Source of the DNA: an uncultured Bacteroidales bacterium
GTDB lineage: Bacteria; Bacteroidota; Bacteroidia; Bacteroidales; P3
Direction: 5' to 3'
NCBI GenBank assembly: GCA_937876865.1
Contig: CALEFF010000003.1
Location: forward strand, 1 to 25,890
Length of the DNA: 25,890 nt
Shown here: positions 8,498 to 16,921 of the stretch, piece by piece
Position numbering within the stretch: the stretch's first letter is position 1
Layout: every line of letters starts with the position of its first letter
Made by a program: the position numbers and the translations under genes
Notes under the pieces: model-generated
The model's input: only the letters and a program-made list of their open reading frames with translations
Databases searched by the model: none
Told to the model about the DNA's origin: nothing

Positions 8498-9529
8498 ATG
8501 CAAAATAAAGAGTTAAGAAAATATTTCTTTGAAAAAAAATTTTTTTTCTTTGTTTTTTTAATTTTTTTCTTTGTTTCTTGCCAAAAAAACAAAGAGATAG
8601 AAAGTGTTCATATACAACGATTTGAGCAAGCGTTATTTTCTGCAAATAAAAGCAAAGATATAGACAAATATCTTTTTAGTATAGAGGAGCAATACGCACC
8701 TATGTTTGCTACAAGCCTTAAAAATACAGAATATCTCAATGTTGTCAAAGAGTTTATCAAAGACAAAGAGATGAATAATGTTTATAATATTGTAAAAATA
8801 CAATATCCTGATTTAAAAGACTTAGAAGAAGAATTATCTCTTGCATTATACGAAATTAAACAAATAAAAAAAGATACAATCAAACCTAATATTTATACCT
8901 TAATTGTAGGACCTGCTGAATATTCACAAGCGTTTCAAAATAGGATTTTAATCTATCCCGATTTTAGTGTAATAAGTCTTGATCTTTATTCAATAGAAAA
9001 ACTTTCTAATCACCCATATTATAAAACTATTCCGCAATATCTTCACACCTCGTTAAGCAAAGAAAACATTGTCCCTCATTATGTAAACACTTATTTGAAA
9101 GAAATTACGTTTAGAAACATACCCTTACAAAGTTTAAATCCTGAGGCAACTCTTTTAGACTGCATAATAGAGGAGGGAAAGTATATATATGCAACTCAAA
9201 ATATTCTTTCAGAAAAACCATTCAATTACATATTGAACTATACCAAAGAACAATTGCAGTGGGTTGAAAAAAACGAAACAAATATTTGGGCTTATATAAT
9301 AGAAAATCAACTTTTATATAACAAAGACCGTACAAAATATTTTCATCTCATAGCACCAGGTCCATCAACAAAAAACATAGCAAACTCTCCTTCAAGAATA
9401 GGAAATTACATCGGTTATAAAATAGTTCAATCCTATATGAAGGAAAACTCAATTACAATAGATAGTTTGTTTAATACACTCGATTCTCAACTTATCTTAC
9501 AACAATCAAAATATAAACCTAAAAAATAA
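8498..9529 (+). CDS. gldB: GldB-like lipoprotein
   Basis: This 343-residue lipoprotein has a very Phe-rich signal sequence with a lipobox ending in Cys28 (FFFVSC). The C-terminal third matches the gliding-motility lipoprotein GldB as I recall it, with NYTKEQLQWVEKNETNIWAYI, then LLYNKDRTKYFHLIAPGP and SPSRIGNYIGYKIVQSYMKEN. GldB is required for gliding in Flavobacterium, but homologues occur in many non-motile Bacteroidetes, so motility should not be assumed. It lies 3 bp after rluD and 8 bp before the LtaS-like gene. The stretch coding for the signal peptide holds runs of eight A, eight T and twice seven T, unusual even for this genome. The family call is fairly sure; function is open. Confidence 0.75.
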   Translation: MQNKELRKYFFEKKFFFFVFLIFFFVSCQKNKEIESVHIQRFEQALFSANKSKDIDKYLFSIEEQYAPMFATSLKNTEYLNVVKEFIKDKEMNNVYNIVKIQYPDLKDLEEELSLALYEIKQIKKDTIKPNIYTLIVGPAEYSQAFQNRILIYPDFSVISLDLYSIEKLSNHPYYKTIPQYLHTSLSKENIVPHYVNTYLKEITFRNIPLQSLNPEATLLDCIIEEGKYIYATQNILSEKPFNYILNYTKEQLQWVEKNETNIWAYIIENQLLYNKDRTKYFHLIAPGPSTKNIANSPSRIGNYIGYKIVQSYMKENSITIDSLFNTLDSQLILQQSKYKPKK

Positions 9530-9537
9530 TAAGGCAA

Positions 9538-11475
9538 ATGACAAAGAAATCAACTCATTATAAACAAGTAGTTTACAAATACATTCTTTCCTTAATTTGT
9601 ATATACATAACACAATTGTTTTTCTATTTGTTTAATAGAGAATTATTTCAAATAGAAGGAGTAAAAGAAGGTTTTAATATCTTTATTGGTTGCACTCGTT
9701 ATGCTCTTTCTTCGATTAGTATATTTCTATTACCATATTTATTTTTGAATCTTTTGCCTCTTGTGAATCAATGGCACAAAAAATGGTTTAAAATAACATC
9801 TAATGTTCTTTATTTATTGGCTAACGTCTTTATGATAGCGGTAAATCTCATAGATGCAGGATATTATCGTTTTTCATTTAAGAGATTAACAGCCGATATA
9901 ACAAGATATTTAGGCGTAGGAGGAGATTTCAACGAATTAATCCCTCAATTCCTAAGAGATTATTGGCATATAGTAACTGTTTTTATCTGTTTGCTAATAG
10001 TTTTGTTTACAATAAATACTTTTCTTAATAAAAAATTAAAACCACATAAAGAAAAATTTTCCAAATTCTTAATATTAAAAAGAAGTATTGCCTTTATTGT
10101 TGCTGTGCCTTTGTTAATTCTTTTTCAAAGAGGGGGGGTACAAACTCGTCCTCTTGGACTTATGCACGCAAGTCAGTACACTACTACTCAAAATACAGCA
10201 TTAGTTCTAAATACTCCATTCACTCTTTATCGTACATTTGGTAAACCGAGTCTTGAAAAGAAAGATTTTTATGATGAGAATGAACTAAAAACAATCTATT
10301 CTCCAATAACAACTTTTTCAATTCCAAATTGGGCAGACACACTCTTTACATCTCCTCTTGAAATAGGCAAAACAAATGTATGTGTTATAATATTAGAAAG
10401 TTTTTCTGCTGAATATTTGAAAACATACAATACAAATGGTGTTAGTTATGCACCATTCTTAGATTCATTGGCACAACATTCACTTGTTTTTCAAGGAATC
10501 TCTAACGGAAAGAAATCAATAGACGGTATTCCTGCTGTAATATCTTCACTTCCTATTATGATGGAAGAAAGTTATCTTACAAGCGTTTATGGGAATAATA
10601 AATTAGGTTCAATAGCCTCTACTTTGAAAGAAAATAATTATACAACAGCATTTTTTCATGGAGGATACAATGGCACAATGGGCTTTGACAATTTCACTCG
10701 CAAGGTAGGATATGATTATTATTATGGAATGAACGAGTATAATAACAAAAAAGATTACGATGGCAATTGGGGAATTTTTGATGAGCCGTTCCTACAATAT
10801 TGTGTTAAACAAATAGACACTTTAACCAAACCATTTCACGCAGCATTTTTTACTTTATCTTCTCATCACCCTTATGCAATGCCAGAGGAGCATAAAAACA
10901 AATTCTCAAAGGGTACTTTAATAGTTCATGAAACAGTTTCCTATACAGATTATGCTTTAAAGAGATTTTTTTACGAAGCCTCAAAATGTGATTGGTTTGA
11001 AAATACATTATTTCTTATTACCTCAGACCACAGTGGCTTAACAGAAAGCAAAGATTTTAAAACACAATTAGGTTTATTTAAGATTCCAATGATTATTTAT
11101 CATCCAAAAATGAAATCAAACATTGTCAGCACTCAATTTGTTCAGCAAATAGATGTTTATCCTACTATAATAGATATGTTAAACATAGAAAATGAAAAAA
11201 TATTCACTTTTGGAAGGAGTCCATTCTCTGAAAAAGAAAAATACTACATTTATTACACTAATGGAGAATATCTTTTAATGATAGGAAATTATCTAAGCAA
11301 ATATAAACAAGACGGGACAATAGAACTTTTTGATGTAGAAAAAGACCAAACATTAAAAAATAACATAGCAAATCAACAACAAGAGATAACCAAGAAGCAC
11401 ATTAGATTCACTCAAGCTTTTATTCAGCAATACAACAACACGATTATAGAAAATACAACAACAATTTCAAAATAG
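9538..11475 (+). CDS. LtaS-like membrane phosphoglycerol transferase / sulfatase-fold protein
   Basis: This 645-residue protein has five N-terminal membrane helices (about residues 14-33, 55-76, 88-106, 143-163, 183-197) followed by an extracytoplasmic alkaline-phosphatase-superfamily domain (about 278-560). Metal and active-site features include Glu287 in ILESFSAEY, the likely nucleophile Ser327 in SNGKKSIDGIP, SSHHPY (441-446) and SDHSG (496-500). The RGGVQTRP motif (198-205) after the last helix is typical of LtaS relatives. In Gram-positives LtaS moves glycerol phosphate from phosphatidylglycerol and releases diacylglycerol. Bacteroidetes homologues are mostly uncharacterised and could modify lipids or surface glycans. 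A seven-G run codes for the two glycines. The next gene is a lipid kinase, 8 bp away. Family sure, substrate unknown. Confidence 0.87.
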   Translation: MTKKSTHYKQVVYKYILSLICIYITQLFFYLFNRELFQIEGVKEGFNIFIGCTRYALSSISIFLLPYLFLNLLPLVNQWHKKWFKITSNVLYLLANVFMIAVNLIDAGYYRFSFKRLTADITRYLGVGGDFNELIPQFLRDYWHIVTVFICLLIVLFTINTFLNKKLKPHKEKFSKFLILKRSIAFIVAVPLLILFQRGGVQTRPLGLMHASQYTTTQNTALVLNTPFTLYRTFGKPSLEKKDFYDENELKTIYSPITTFSIPNWADTLFTSPLEIGKTNVCVIILESFSAEYLKTYNTNGVSYAPFLDSLAQHSLVFQGISNGKKSIDGIPAVISSLPIMMEESYLTSVYGNNKLGSIASTLKENNYTTAFFHGGYNGTMGFDNFTRKVGYDYYYGMNEYNNKKDYDGNWGIFDEPFLQYCVKQIDTLTKPFHAAFFTLSSHHPYAMPEEHKNKFSKGTLIVHETVSYTDYALKRFFYEASKCDWFENTLFLITSDHSGLTESKDFKTQLGLFKIPMIIYHPKMKSNIVSTQFVQQIDVYPTIIDMLNIENEKIFTFGRSPFSEKEKYYIYYTNGEYLLMIGNYLSKYKQDGTIELFDVEKDQTLKNNIANQQQEITKKHIRFTQAFIQQYNNTIIENTTTISK

Positions 11476-11483
11476 AAATAGGT

Positions 11484-12371
11484 ATGTCCTCTTTCGCAAA
11501 AGACAAAATATTATTTATTGTCAATCCAATATCGGGAGTAGGCAAACAAAAAAAGATAGAGTATGCGGTTGAAAAATATCTTGATAAGGAAAAATTCAAC
11601 TATAACATTGCTTACACGTCTTATCCTCATCACGCAACAGCAATAGCCATTGCTTCAGTTATACGAGACTATGATATAGTTGTTGCAGTTGGCGGAGACG
11701 GTTCAATAAATGATTGTGTAAAAGGATTATTCTCAACAGGAGCAACCTTAGGTATTATTCCAACGGGCAGTGGCAATGGATTAGCAAGATGTTTGAATAT
11801 ACCGCTTTCTATAAAAGAAGCAATATTTGCGATAAACAACAAAAAAATTGTAGATATTGATACAATAAGTCTTAATAATACTGTTTTTGCTTCTATTGCA
11901 GGCATAGGGTTTGATGCACTCATTGCAAAAGAGTTTTCAAAAGTGAGTTCGCGAGGATTTCAGCCTTATTTAAAATTGGTTTTGCAACATTATCCTACTT
12001 ATACTCCTAAAAATTATAAATTAGAGATAGATGGAAGAATTGTGGAGACGAAAGCCCTTTTCATAAGCTTTGCAAATTCAACACAATTTGGTTTTAACAC
12101 AGAAGTAGCTCCTCATGCGGAATTGAATGACGGCTTATTAGATATAGTAGTCGTTAAAAAACCACCTTTACCCTTGCTTCCGTGGACTGCACAACTACTT
12201 TTCTTTAAAAATTTTGATATGTCAATTTACGTAAACACTTACAAAGCAAGAAAAGTTAAAGTTTTTAATTCAGAAATTTTAGGAATAAATATAGATGGTG
12301 AATATATGGAAATTCAAAATGATTTAGAGTTTGAGGTCATTCCTTCATCATTAAAAGTAATTGTTAAATAA
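11484..12371 (+). CDS. Lipid kinase of the DagK/YegS/LCB5 family
   Basis: This 295-residue cytoplasmic kinase phosphorylates a lipid alcohol with ATP. The N-terminal catalytic domain has IVNPISGVGKQKK (12-24), the nucleotide-binding GGDGSIND (70-77) and PTGSGNGLAR (93-102); a beta-rich second domain closes with INIDGEYMEIQNDLEF, as in YegS and DgkB. Known family substrates are diacylglycerol, phosphatidylglycerol and sphingoid bases. Sphingosine-like substrates are plausible because many Bacteroidetes make sphingolipids. Its place 8 bp after an LtaS-like enzyme favours diacylglycerol recycling, by analogy with Gram-positive DgkB. Family assignment is secure; substrate is inferred. Confidence 0.88.
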   Translation: MSSFAKDKILFIVNPISGVGKQKKIEYAVEKYLDKEKFNYNIAYTSYPHHATAIAIASVIRDYDIVVAVGGDGSINDCVKGLFSTGATLGIIPTGSGNGLARCLNIPLSIKEAIFAINNKKIVDIDTISLNNTVFASIAGIGFDALIAKEFSKVSSRGFQPYLKLVLQHYPTYTPKNYKLEIDGRIVETKALFISFANSTQFGFNTEVAPHAELNDGLLDIVVVKKPPLPLLPWTAQLLFFKNFDMSIYVNTYKARKVKVFNSEILGINIDGEYMEIQNDLEFEVIPSSLKVIVK

Positions 12372-12376
12372 AAAGT

Positions 12377-12718
12377 ATGAGTAAAAAGAATAGTAATAGA
12401 ATAGGGGTTGTTTATTCAACTAATCCTGATTTTGAATATGAGGAAATAGAAGAATTAGAAGAAGAAACTTTGCCTAATAATCAGCAAAGGCTTTATGTAC
12501 AATTAGATAAAAAGCAAAGAGCGGGAAAACAAGTAACTCTTATTACGGGATTTATAGGACGAAGTGAGGATTTAGAGAAATTAGGCAAGGAATTAAAAAA
12601 TAAATGTGGTGTTGGGGGAAGTGTAAAAAATAATGAAATACTTTTGCAAGGAGATTTTCGTCAAAAAGTTGTTGATTACTTAATTCAAAAAGATTATAAG
12701 GTAAAACAAAAAGGTTAA
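12377..12718 (+). CDS. SUI1/eIF1-family translation factor (YciH-like)
   Basis: This 113-residue protein has an acidic N-terminal tail (EYEEIEELEEETL, residues 20-32) and a C-terminal SUI1 domain (about 38-110) with VTLITGFIGRSEDLEKLGKE, CGVGGSVKNNEI and GDFRQKVVDYL, the last resembling the eIF1/YciH pattern. Eukaryotic eIF1 controls start-codon selection; bacterial YciH binds the ribosome and affects initiation, with a less certain role. It sits 5 bp after the lipid kinase and 6 bp before cinA. The start is set by short spacing. Length fits bacterial members. Confidence 0.9.
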   Translation: MSKKNSNRIGVVYSTNPDFEYEEIEELEEETLPNNQQRLYVQLDKKQRAGKQVTLITGFIGRSEDLEKLGKELKNKCGVGGSVKNNEILLQGDFRQKVVDYLIQKDYKVKQKG

Positions 12719-12724
12719 TTCATT

Positions 12725-13978
12725 ATGGTACAAGTTGAAATCATAAATATAGGAGATGAACTCTTAATAGGGCAAGTTGTAAACACTAATGCAAGTCAAA
12801 TGGCTCAAAAATTAAATTCCTACGGCTTTAATGTATTAGCAACAAGCATTATAGGAGATAATCAAAATCAAATAAGAAAAAGTTTAGATATTGCATTGAA
12901 AAGAGCTGATTGTGTTTTAATAACAGGAGGACTTGGACCAACAAAAGATGATATTACAAAAAAAACATTAGCCGAATATTTCAAAAGTGATTTGATAATA
13001 GACAAAGAAGTAGAAGAACATGTAAAATCCTATTTCAAAAGAAAACAACTTCCTTTTACAGAAACAAATCGAGCACAAGCATTAGTACCAGAAAAATGTA
13101 AAGTAATATTTAATCCTGTTGGTACTGCTCCCAGTATGTGTTTTGAAAAAAATGGGAAATTGATTGTTTCAATGCCGGGAGTACCTTTTGAAATGAGGCT
13201 AATGATGGAAAAAGTTATTGAAATTATGCAAATATTTTTCAATCAACATACAAAAATTCTTCATAAGACTCTCTTGTATGCCAATATTGGAGAAAGTTTT
13301 CTTTCAGATATGATTTGTGATTTTGAGGATAATCTCCCTGATTATATTTCTTTAGCATACCTACCGAAAAGTAATACTATACGTCTAAGACTTACTGCAA
13401 AAACCGATGAAGATATTGATTTAGAAACAATACTTGATGAAAAATCAAAGCAACTTATAGCATTGACAAAAAATTACTTTATGGGATTTGAAATAGATAA
13501 TGTTGCAACGATTTTAGGAGAGAAATTAAAATCAATAAACAAGACTTTATCCGTTGCAGAGAGCTGCTCGGGAGGATATATCTCTCATTTGATAACAGCA
13601 AATGCAGGTGCATCACAATATTACAAAGGAGGAGTAACAGCATACGCTAATCAAACAAAAGAAAACATCTTAGGAGTAGAAAAAGATGTATTATTAAAAT
13701 TTGGAGCTGTTAGTAAAGAAGTTGCAGAGCAGATGTCTGAGGGTGTAAAGAAAGCATTAAACACAGATTATTCTATTGCGACAACAGGAATTGCAGGTCC
13801 AGAAGGAGGAAGTGAAGAAAAACCTGTTGGAACTGTGTGGATAAGTGTAGCATCAGATAAAAACAAAGTAGCCGAAAAGTATTTCTTCCCGACTACTCGC
13901 GATAATTTTATTGAAAGAGTTAGCAATCAAGCCTTACTTATGCTAATAAAATTGATTAACGAAGAAAATCCTTTTTGA
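12725..13978 (+). CDS. cinA: CinA-family protein with NMN amidohydrolase domain
   Basis: This 417-residue protein is a full-length CinA. The N-terminal MoCF/COG1058 domain (about residues 3-171) shows GDELLIGQVVNTNA (10-23) and TGGLGPTKDD (67-76). A linker domain follows, then a C-terminal PncC domain (about 262-412) with AESCSGG (278-284; Ser280 is the probable nucleophile) and TTGIAGPEGGSEEKPVGT (353-370). PncC domains deamidate nicotinamide mononucleotide in pyridine-nucleotide salvage; the COG1058 domain can act as an ADP-ribose pyrophosphatase. CinA is also tied to competence and DNA damage in Gram-positives. It ends the nine-gene run and is convergent with the stress-protein gene, only 3 bp between the stops, with no visible terminator. 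Confidence 0.94.
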   Translation: MVQVEIINIGDELLIGQVVNTNASQMAQKLNSYGFNVLATSIIGDNQNQIRKSLDIALKRADCVLITGGLGPTKDDITKKTLAEYFKSDLIIDKEVEEHVKSYFKRKQLPFTETNRAQALVPEKCKVIFNPVGTAPSMCFEKNGKLIVSMPGVPFEMRLMMEKVIEIMQIFFNQHTKILHKTLLYANIGESFLSDMICDFEDNLPDYISLAYLPKSNTIRLRLTAKTDEDIDLETILDEKSKQLIALTKNYFMGFEIDNVATILGEKLKSINKTLSVAESCSGGYISHLITANAGASQYYKGGVTAYANQTKENILGVEKDVLLKFGAVSKEVAEQMSEGVKKALNTDYSIATTGIAGPEGGSEEKPVGTVWISVASDKNKVAEKYFFPTTRDNFIERVSNQALLMLIKLINEENPF

Positions 13979-13981
13979 TTT

Positions 13982-14845
13982 TTATAGGAAATTAGCAGCC
14001 ATTCCAGTTCTTCTTAAAGGAATACAAAGGACAGGTGTTTTAGATAGACGAATTATTTCTCTACCCCTATCATCTATTCTAAATTCTTCGCTTTCATCTT
14101 TATTCATAACCATAACTATATCAACATTTGCCTCAGGGGAGTTAGCATAGTTTATGATTTGTTCTGTAAATTCTTTGCCATTTTTTAAGTTTTCCAAAAC
14201 AATCCAATCACAATCAATACCTTTTGATTCTATAAATTCTTTTGTAGTTTCTCCTATTTTGTTTACTTTGAATGAAATTTCTTTTTCTTTATCCCAAATT
14301 CCAGAATACAATGTTATTTTTGCATTATAGTGTTTTGCCCATGCGATTGCGTCAGCTACTTTTTGACGACTACTTAAATAAAGTTCCAATGGGATTAAGA
14401 TATTTTTGATTTCTTTTTCTTGATAGTCTTGTTTTAAAGCTAAAATAGGGACATTTGTCAATCTTAGTAATTTATGGGTATTTGCTCCAATAACTTCTGT
14501 TGTTTCTTCATTAGAAACTAAAAGTATTATTAAGTCTATATTTTCTTCTTTACAAAAATTAACTATTTCTTTGGAGATATTTCCTTTTCTTACGTGAGGA
14601 ATAATTTCTAAATCAAAGGAATTCTTAATTTTCTCTTTGATTAAAGGGAATTTTGATTCAACACAATTTTCAAGAGTATTGTTATATGAATCAAATAAAC
14701 GGCTAAAAAACCCATTTTCTTCAACAACGTTTAGCAAATATAGAGAAGAATTTTTTGAAAATAAGTGTTTATAACATTTTAAGCACAAATTCAAAGATGT
14801 TTCGTTAAAATCGGTTATTATTAAAATATTATCGTATAGTTTCAT
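13982..14845 (-). CDS. Tandem-domain universal stress protein (UspA family)
   Basis: This 287-residue cytoplasmic protein has two Usp domains in a row (about residues 1-139 and 146-280). The first opens with DNILIITDFNETSLNLCLKCYKHLF and ends with GANTHKLLRLTNVPILALK, a position that in ATP-binding Usp proteins carries a Gly-rich G-x2-G-x9-GS/T loop. The second ends in REIIRLSKTPVLCIPLRR. In both, the glycine-rich loop is degenerate, so ATP binding is doubtful. It is a single-gene unit on the minus strand, convergent with cinA and divergent from the GH16-like gene. Its promoter is weak by eye: the best -7 match on the minus strand is at 14878-14885 with one mismatch. Specific role unknown. 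Confidence 0.82.
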   Translation of the reverse strand: MKLYDNILIITDFNETSLNLCLKCYKHLFSKNSSLYLLNVVEENGFFSRLFDSYNNTLENCVESKFPLIKEKIKNSFDLEIIPHVRKGNISKEIVNFCKEENIDLIILLVSNEETTEVIGANTHKLLRLTNVPILALKQDYQEKEIKNILIPLELYLSSRQKVADAIAWAKHYNAKITLYSGIWDKEKEISFKVNKIGETTKEFIESKGIDCDWIVLENLKNGKEFTEQIINYANSPEANVDIVMVMNKDESEEFRIDDRGREIIRLSKTPVLCIPLRRTGMAANFL

Positions 14846-14931
14846 ATTATAAAAAGTATTTAGTTATATAATTAAAACAAATAAATTGGTGTAATGTTGT
14901 GTTAATTTACGTAAAAATCAAAAAAATTTTA

Positions 14932-14939
14932 TACATTTG
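14932..14939 (+). promoter_or_regulatory. Bacteroidetes -7 promoter box for the 14970-25573 operon
   Basis: TACATTTG is an exact TAnnTTTG match 30 bases before the GH16-like ATG, giving a leader of about 24 bases. No clean -33 TTTG is seen at the usual distance; a short TTTACGTAAA palindrome (14906-14915) lies near the place where it would be. Confidence 0.6.
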
Positions 14940-14969
14940 CCCATTAAAACAAAGAAATAGTCAAATTAA

Positions 14970-16916
14970 ATGAGAATTTTATTAACACTCATAGCATTTT
15001 ATGTATTGTTTTCTTCGTGTAAACAAGATAATAATATAATAGAAAGTTTTGATGCTTTGAGTAATTTTCCACAATCTGATACTGTAAAAGTAGATATGTC
15101 ATTTGGCAATTCTATTTTTGAAGGAATCGTTTTGCCTTCAAAAGAATCTTACTTTGTTTTTGATGCAAAAATCTATAATCCAAAAAACGAAGAATTATAT
15201 TATAAGATTTATTATCAAAATTCAAGTTATAAATTTTCCGAAGACCGTAAAGAATCAAGTGAAAATTTCTATGGCTCTTGGGAAAACGTGCAAACGACTT
15301 TTAAACCTTTCAATGGAGAAAAAATAATAGATAGTTTTCAAATTGTTGGTAATCCTCGTGATGAAAAACTTTACTATGGCAAAAAAGTCCCTCAACAATT
15401 AACCCCCAAAGACATAGAAGAAGGAATTGAAAGTGTCAAAGGTAATAAAGAATGGTATGAATCAATTAAGCAAAAGGCAAAAGAAAATAAAGTTCCTTTG
15501 GAAGAGCAAATGATTGCCGACATTGTTTGGATAATAAACCACGAAAACAGCAAACAAGGTGATATAAATCGAAGAGAAAGACGCAATCCACGAACAGGAG
15601 TCTATGAATTTATTTTAGTTGTAGCTAATAAAGAAGGATTAAACTCTATTCCAGAACATATAAAAGACATTTCAAAACAAAATCCTAAGACAAAAGATTT
15701 TGAAAATCCTTTTTCTTTTTTTGCAAACAAAGATTTAAAAGGAGTTTATGTACTAAAAAGCAAAAAAGTCTTAAAAACCAGAGCAGTTTTAAATGCAGAA
15801 CGAGGAATATTTGTTGATGTTTACAAATGTCCTAAAAGTAATTTTAAAGTATATTCACACGATAGTACAGTGGTTGGTAACACTGCTGAATTATATCAAA
15901 GAGCAATGTTTGAACAATACTATCATGATATCAACAAAAATAGAATTATTGAGCAAATTCCTGTTATAGCAGATATTTTATCAAAAAATACATATACATT
16001 AAAAGATTACACTTTTGCAAAACAAAACTTCTCTGAGAGAACAAGTCGATTAAAAATACACCCTTCAATAACTACAAAACCAGGTTCAACAATATATGTT
16101 CCAAACGATAGAAGTTATATAAGAATATCAAATCCAGGAAATACAAGTCTTGAAACTGCGAAAAAAGAAAATGTAGGAATACGTTCAAGAGTAGGGTTTA
16201 CATACGGAAAATATAGGGCAAAAATAAAATTCCCACCATTGGTTAATCCCGATGAGGTTTGGACAGGATTGACAAATGCATTTTGGTTAGCGTATCAAAG
16301 TGAAAGCGAGTGGAATAAAAGAAGGGATTGTACAAAAAAAGGATATGTAAAACAAAGTAAAAACGATAATGAGTCAGAAAGAGAAATAAAAACACATTAT
16401 TCAGAGATAGACATTGAGATGATAAAGACTTCAAAATATTGGAGTGAAGAAGATGTAAAAAAAGATAGTCCAATAGGGAATAAAAACTTCGTATTAGCCT
16501 GTACAAATTGGGATATGGCATGTGCTTGCCCACAAAATTTTAATAAAGAGGGTATTCAAACAATACAATACAAAGGAAATACTTTTAAATTACATAGATG
16601 GTTTGAAACTTATCGTGCATTAACCTCACGAATTGAATTAAATAATGATATATTTTTGCAAGACTATTATTTCTTTGAAATAGAATGGAAACCAACAGAA
16701 ATAATTTGGAGGGTAGGACGTGATGAAAATAATATGCAGGTTGTTGGATATATGAATGAAAATGTAACTTCAATTCCAAATAATCAAATGTTGGCAATTG
16801 TTACGCAAGAATTTCATTATTCAGATTGGTGGTTGCCAGAGATTTTTGAACAAGGTTTAATACCATTTAATCAAAAAGATTTAGAAGGTAAAATTTTTGA
16901 AATTATAATAGAGTAA
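14970..16916 (+). CDS. Lipoprotein with C-terminal GH16-like glycoside hydrolase domain
   Basis: This 648-residue lipoprotein has a signal sequence with a lipobox at Cys17 (LFSSC). Residues 18 to about 345 are not recognised; the first part looks like a beta-sandwich. From about 375 the chain resembles GH16 (concanavalin-A-like) enzymes: YGKYRAKIKFPPL (412-424), AFWLAY (437-442), the catalytic signature EIDIE (479-483: nucleophile Glu479, Asp481, acid/base Glu483), and FFEIEWKPTEIIWRVGRDE (568-586). GH16 enzymes cut beta-1,3/1,4-glucans, agars, carrageenans, porphyrans and some host glycans. About 37 Lys/Glu-rich residues separate AFWLAY from EIDIE, longer than I expect for the family. It is 5 bp ahead of an alpha-fucosidase, so the substrate may be fucosylated. 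The substrate cannot be read from the sequence. Confidence 0.72.
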   Translation: MRILLTLIAFYVLFSSCKQDNNIIESFDALSNFPQSDTVKVDMSFGNSIFEGIVLPSKESYFVFDAKIYNPKNEELYYKIYYQNSSYKFSEDRKESSENFYGSWENVQTTFKPFNGEKIIDSFQIVGNPRDEKLYYGKKVPQQLTPKDIEEGIESVKGNKEWYESIKQKAKENKVPLEEQMIADIVWIINHENSKQGDINRRERRNPRTGVYEFILVVANKEGLNSIPEHIKDISKQNPKTKDFENPFSFFANKDLKGVYVLKSKKVLKTRAVLNAERGIFVDVYKCPKSNFKVYSHDSTVVGNTAELYQRAMFEQYYHDINKNRIIEQIPVIADILSKNTYTLKDYTFAKQNFSERTSRLKIHPSITTKPGSTIYVPNDRSYIRISNPGNTSLETAKKENVGIRSRVGFTYGKYRAKIKFPPLVNPDEVWTGLTNAFWLAYQSESEWNKRRDCTKKGYVKQSKNDNESEREIKTHYSEIDIEMIKTSKYWSEEDVKKDSPIGNKNFVLACTNWDMACACPQNFNKEGIQTIQYKGNTFKLHRWFETYRALTSRIELNNDIFLQDYYFFEIEWKPTEIIWRVGRDENNMQVVGYMNENVTSIPNNQMLAIVTQEFHYSDWWLPEIFEQGLIPFNQKDLEGKIFEIIIE

Positions 16917-16921
16917 AAAAT

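Noticed and set aside
14878..14885. Possible minus-strand -7 box for the universal stress gene
   Set aside because: One mismatch to TAnnTTTG and no -33 element at a suitable distance; too weak for its own entry.
14906..14915. Short palindrome TTTACGTAAA upstream of the GH16-like gene, near the -33 position
   Set aside because: Only 10 bp and AT-rich; such a match is expected by chance in a spacer of this length, so I do not call it an operator.
16243..16797. Minus-strand open frames inside the GH16-like gene
   Set aside because: Shadows of the coding strand; the plus-strand protein carries clear motifs such as EIDIE.
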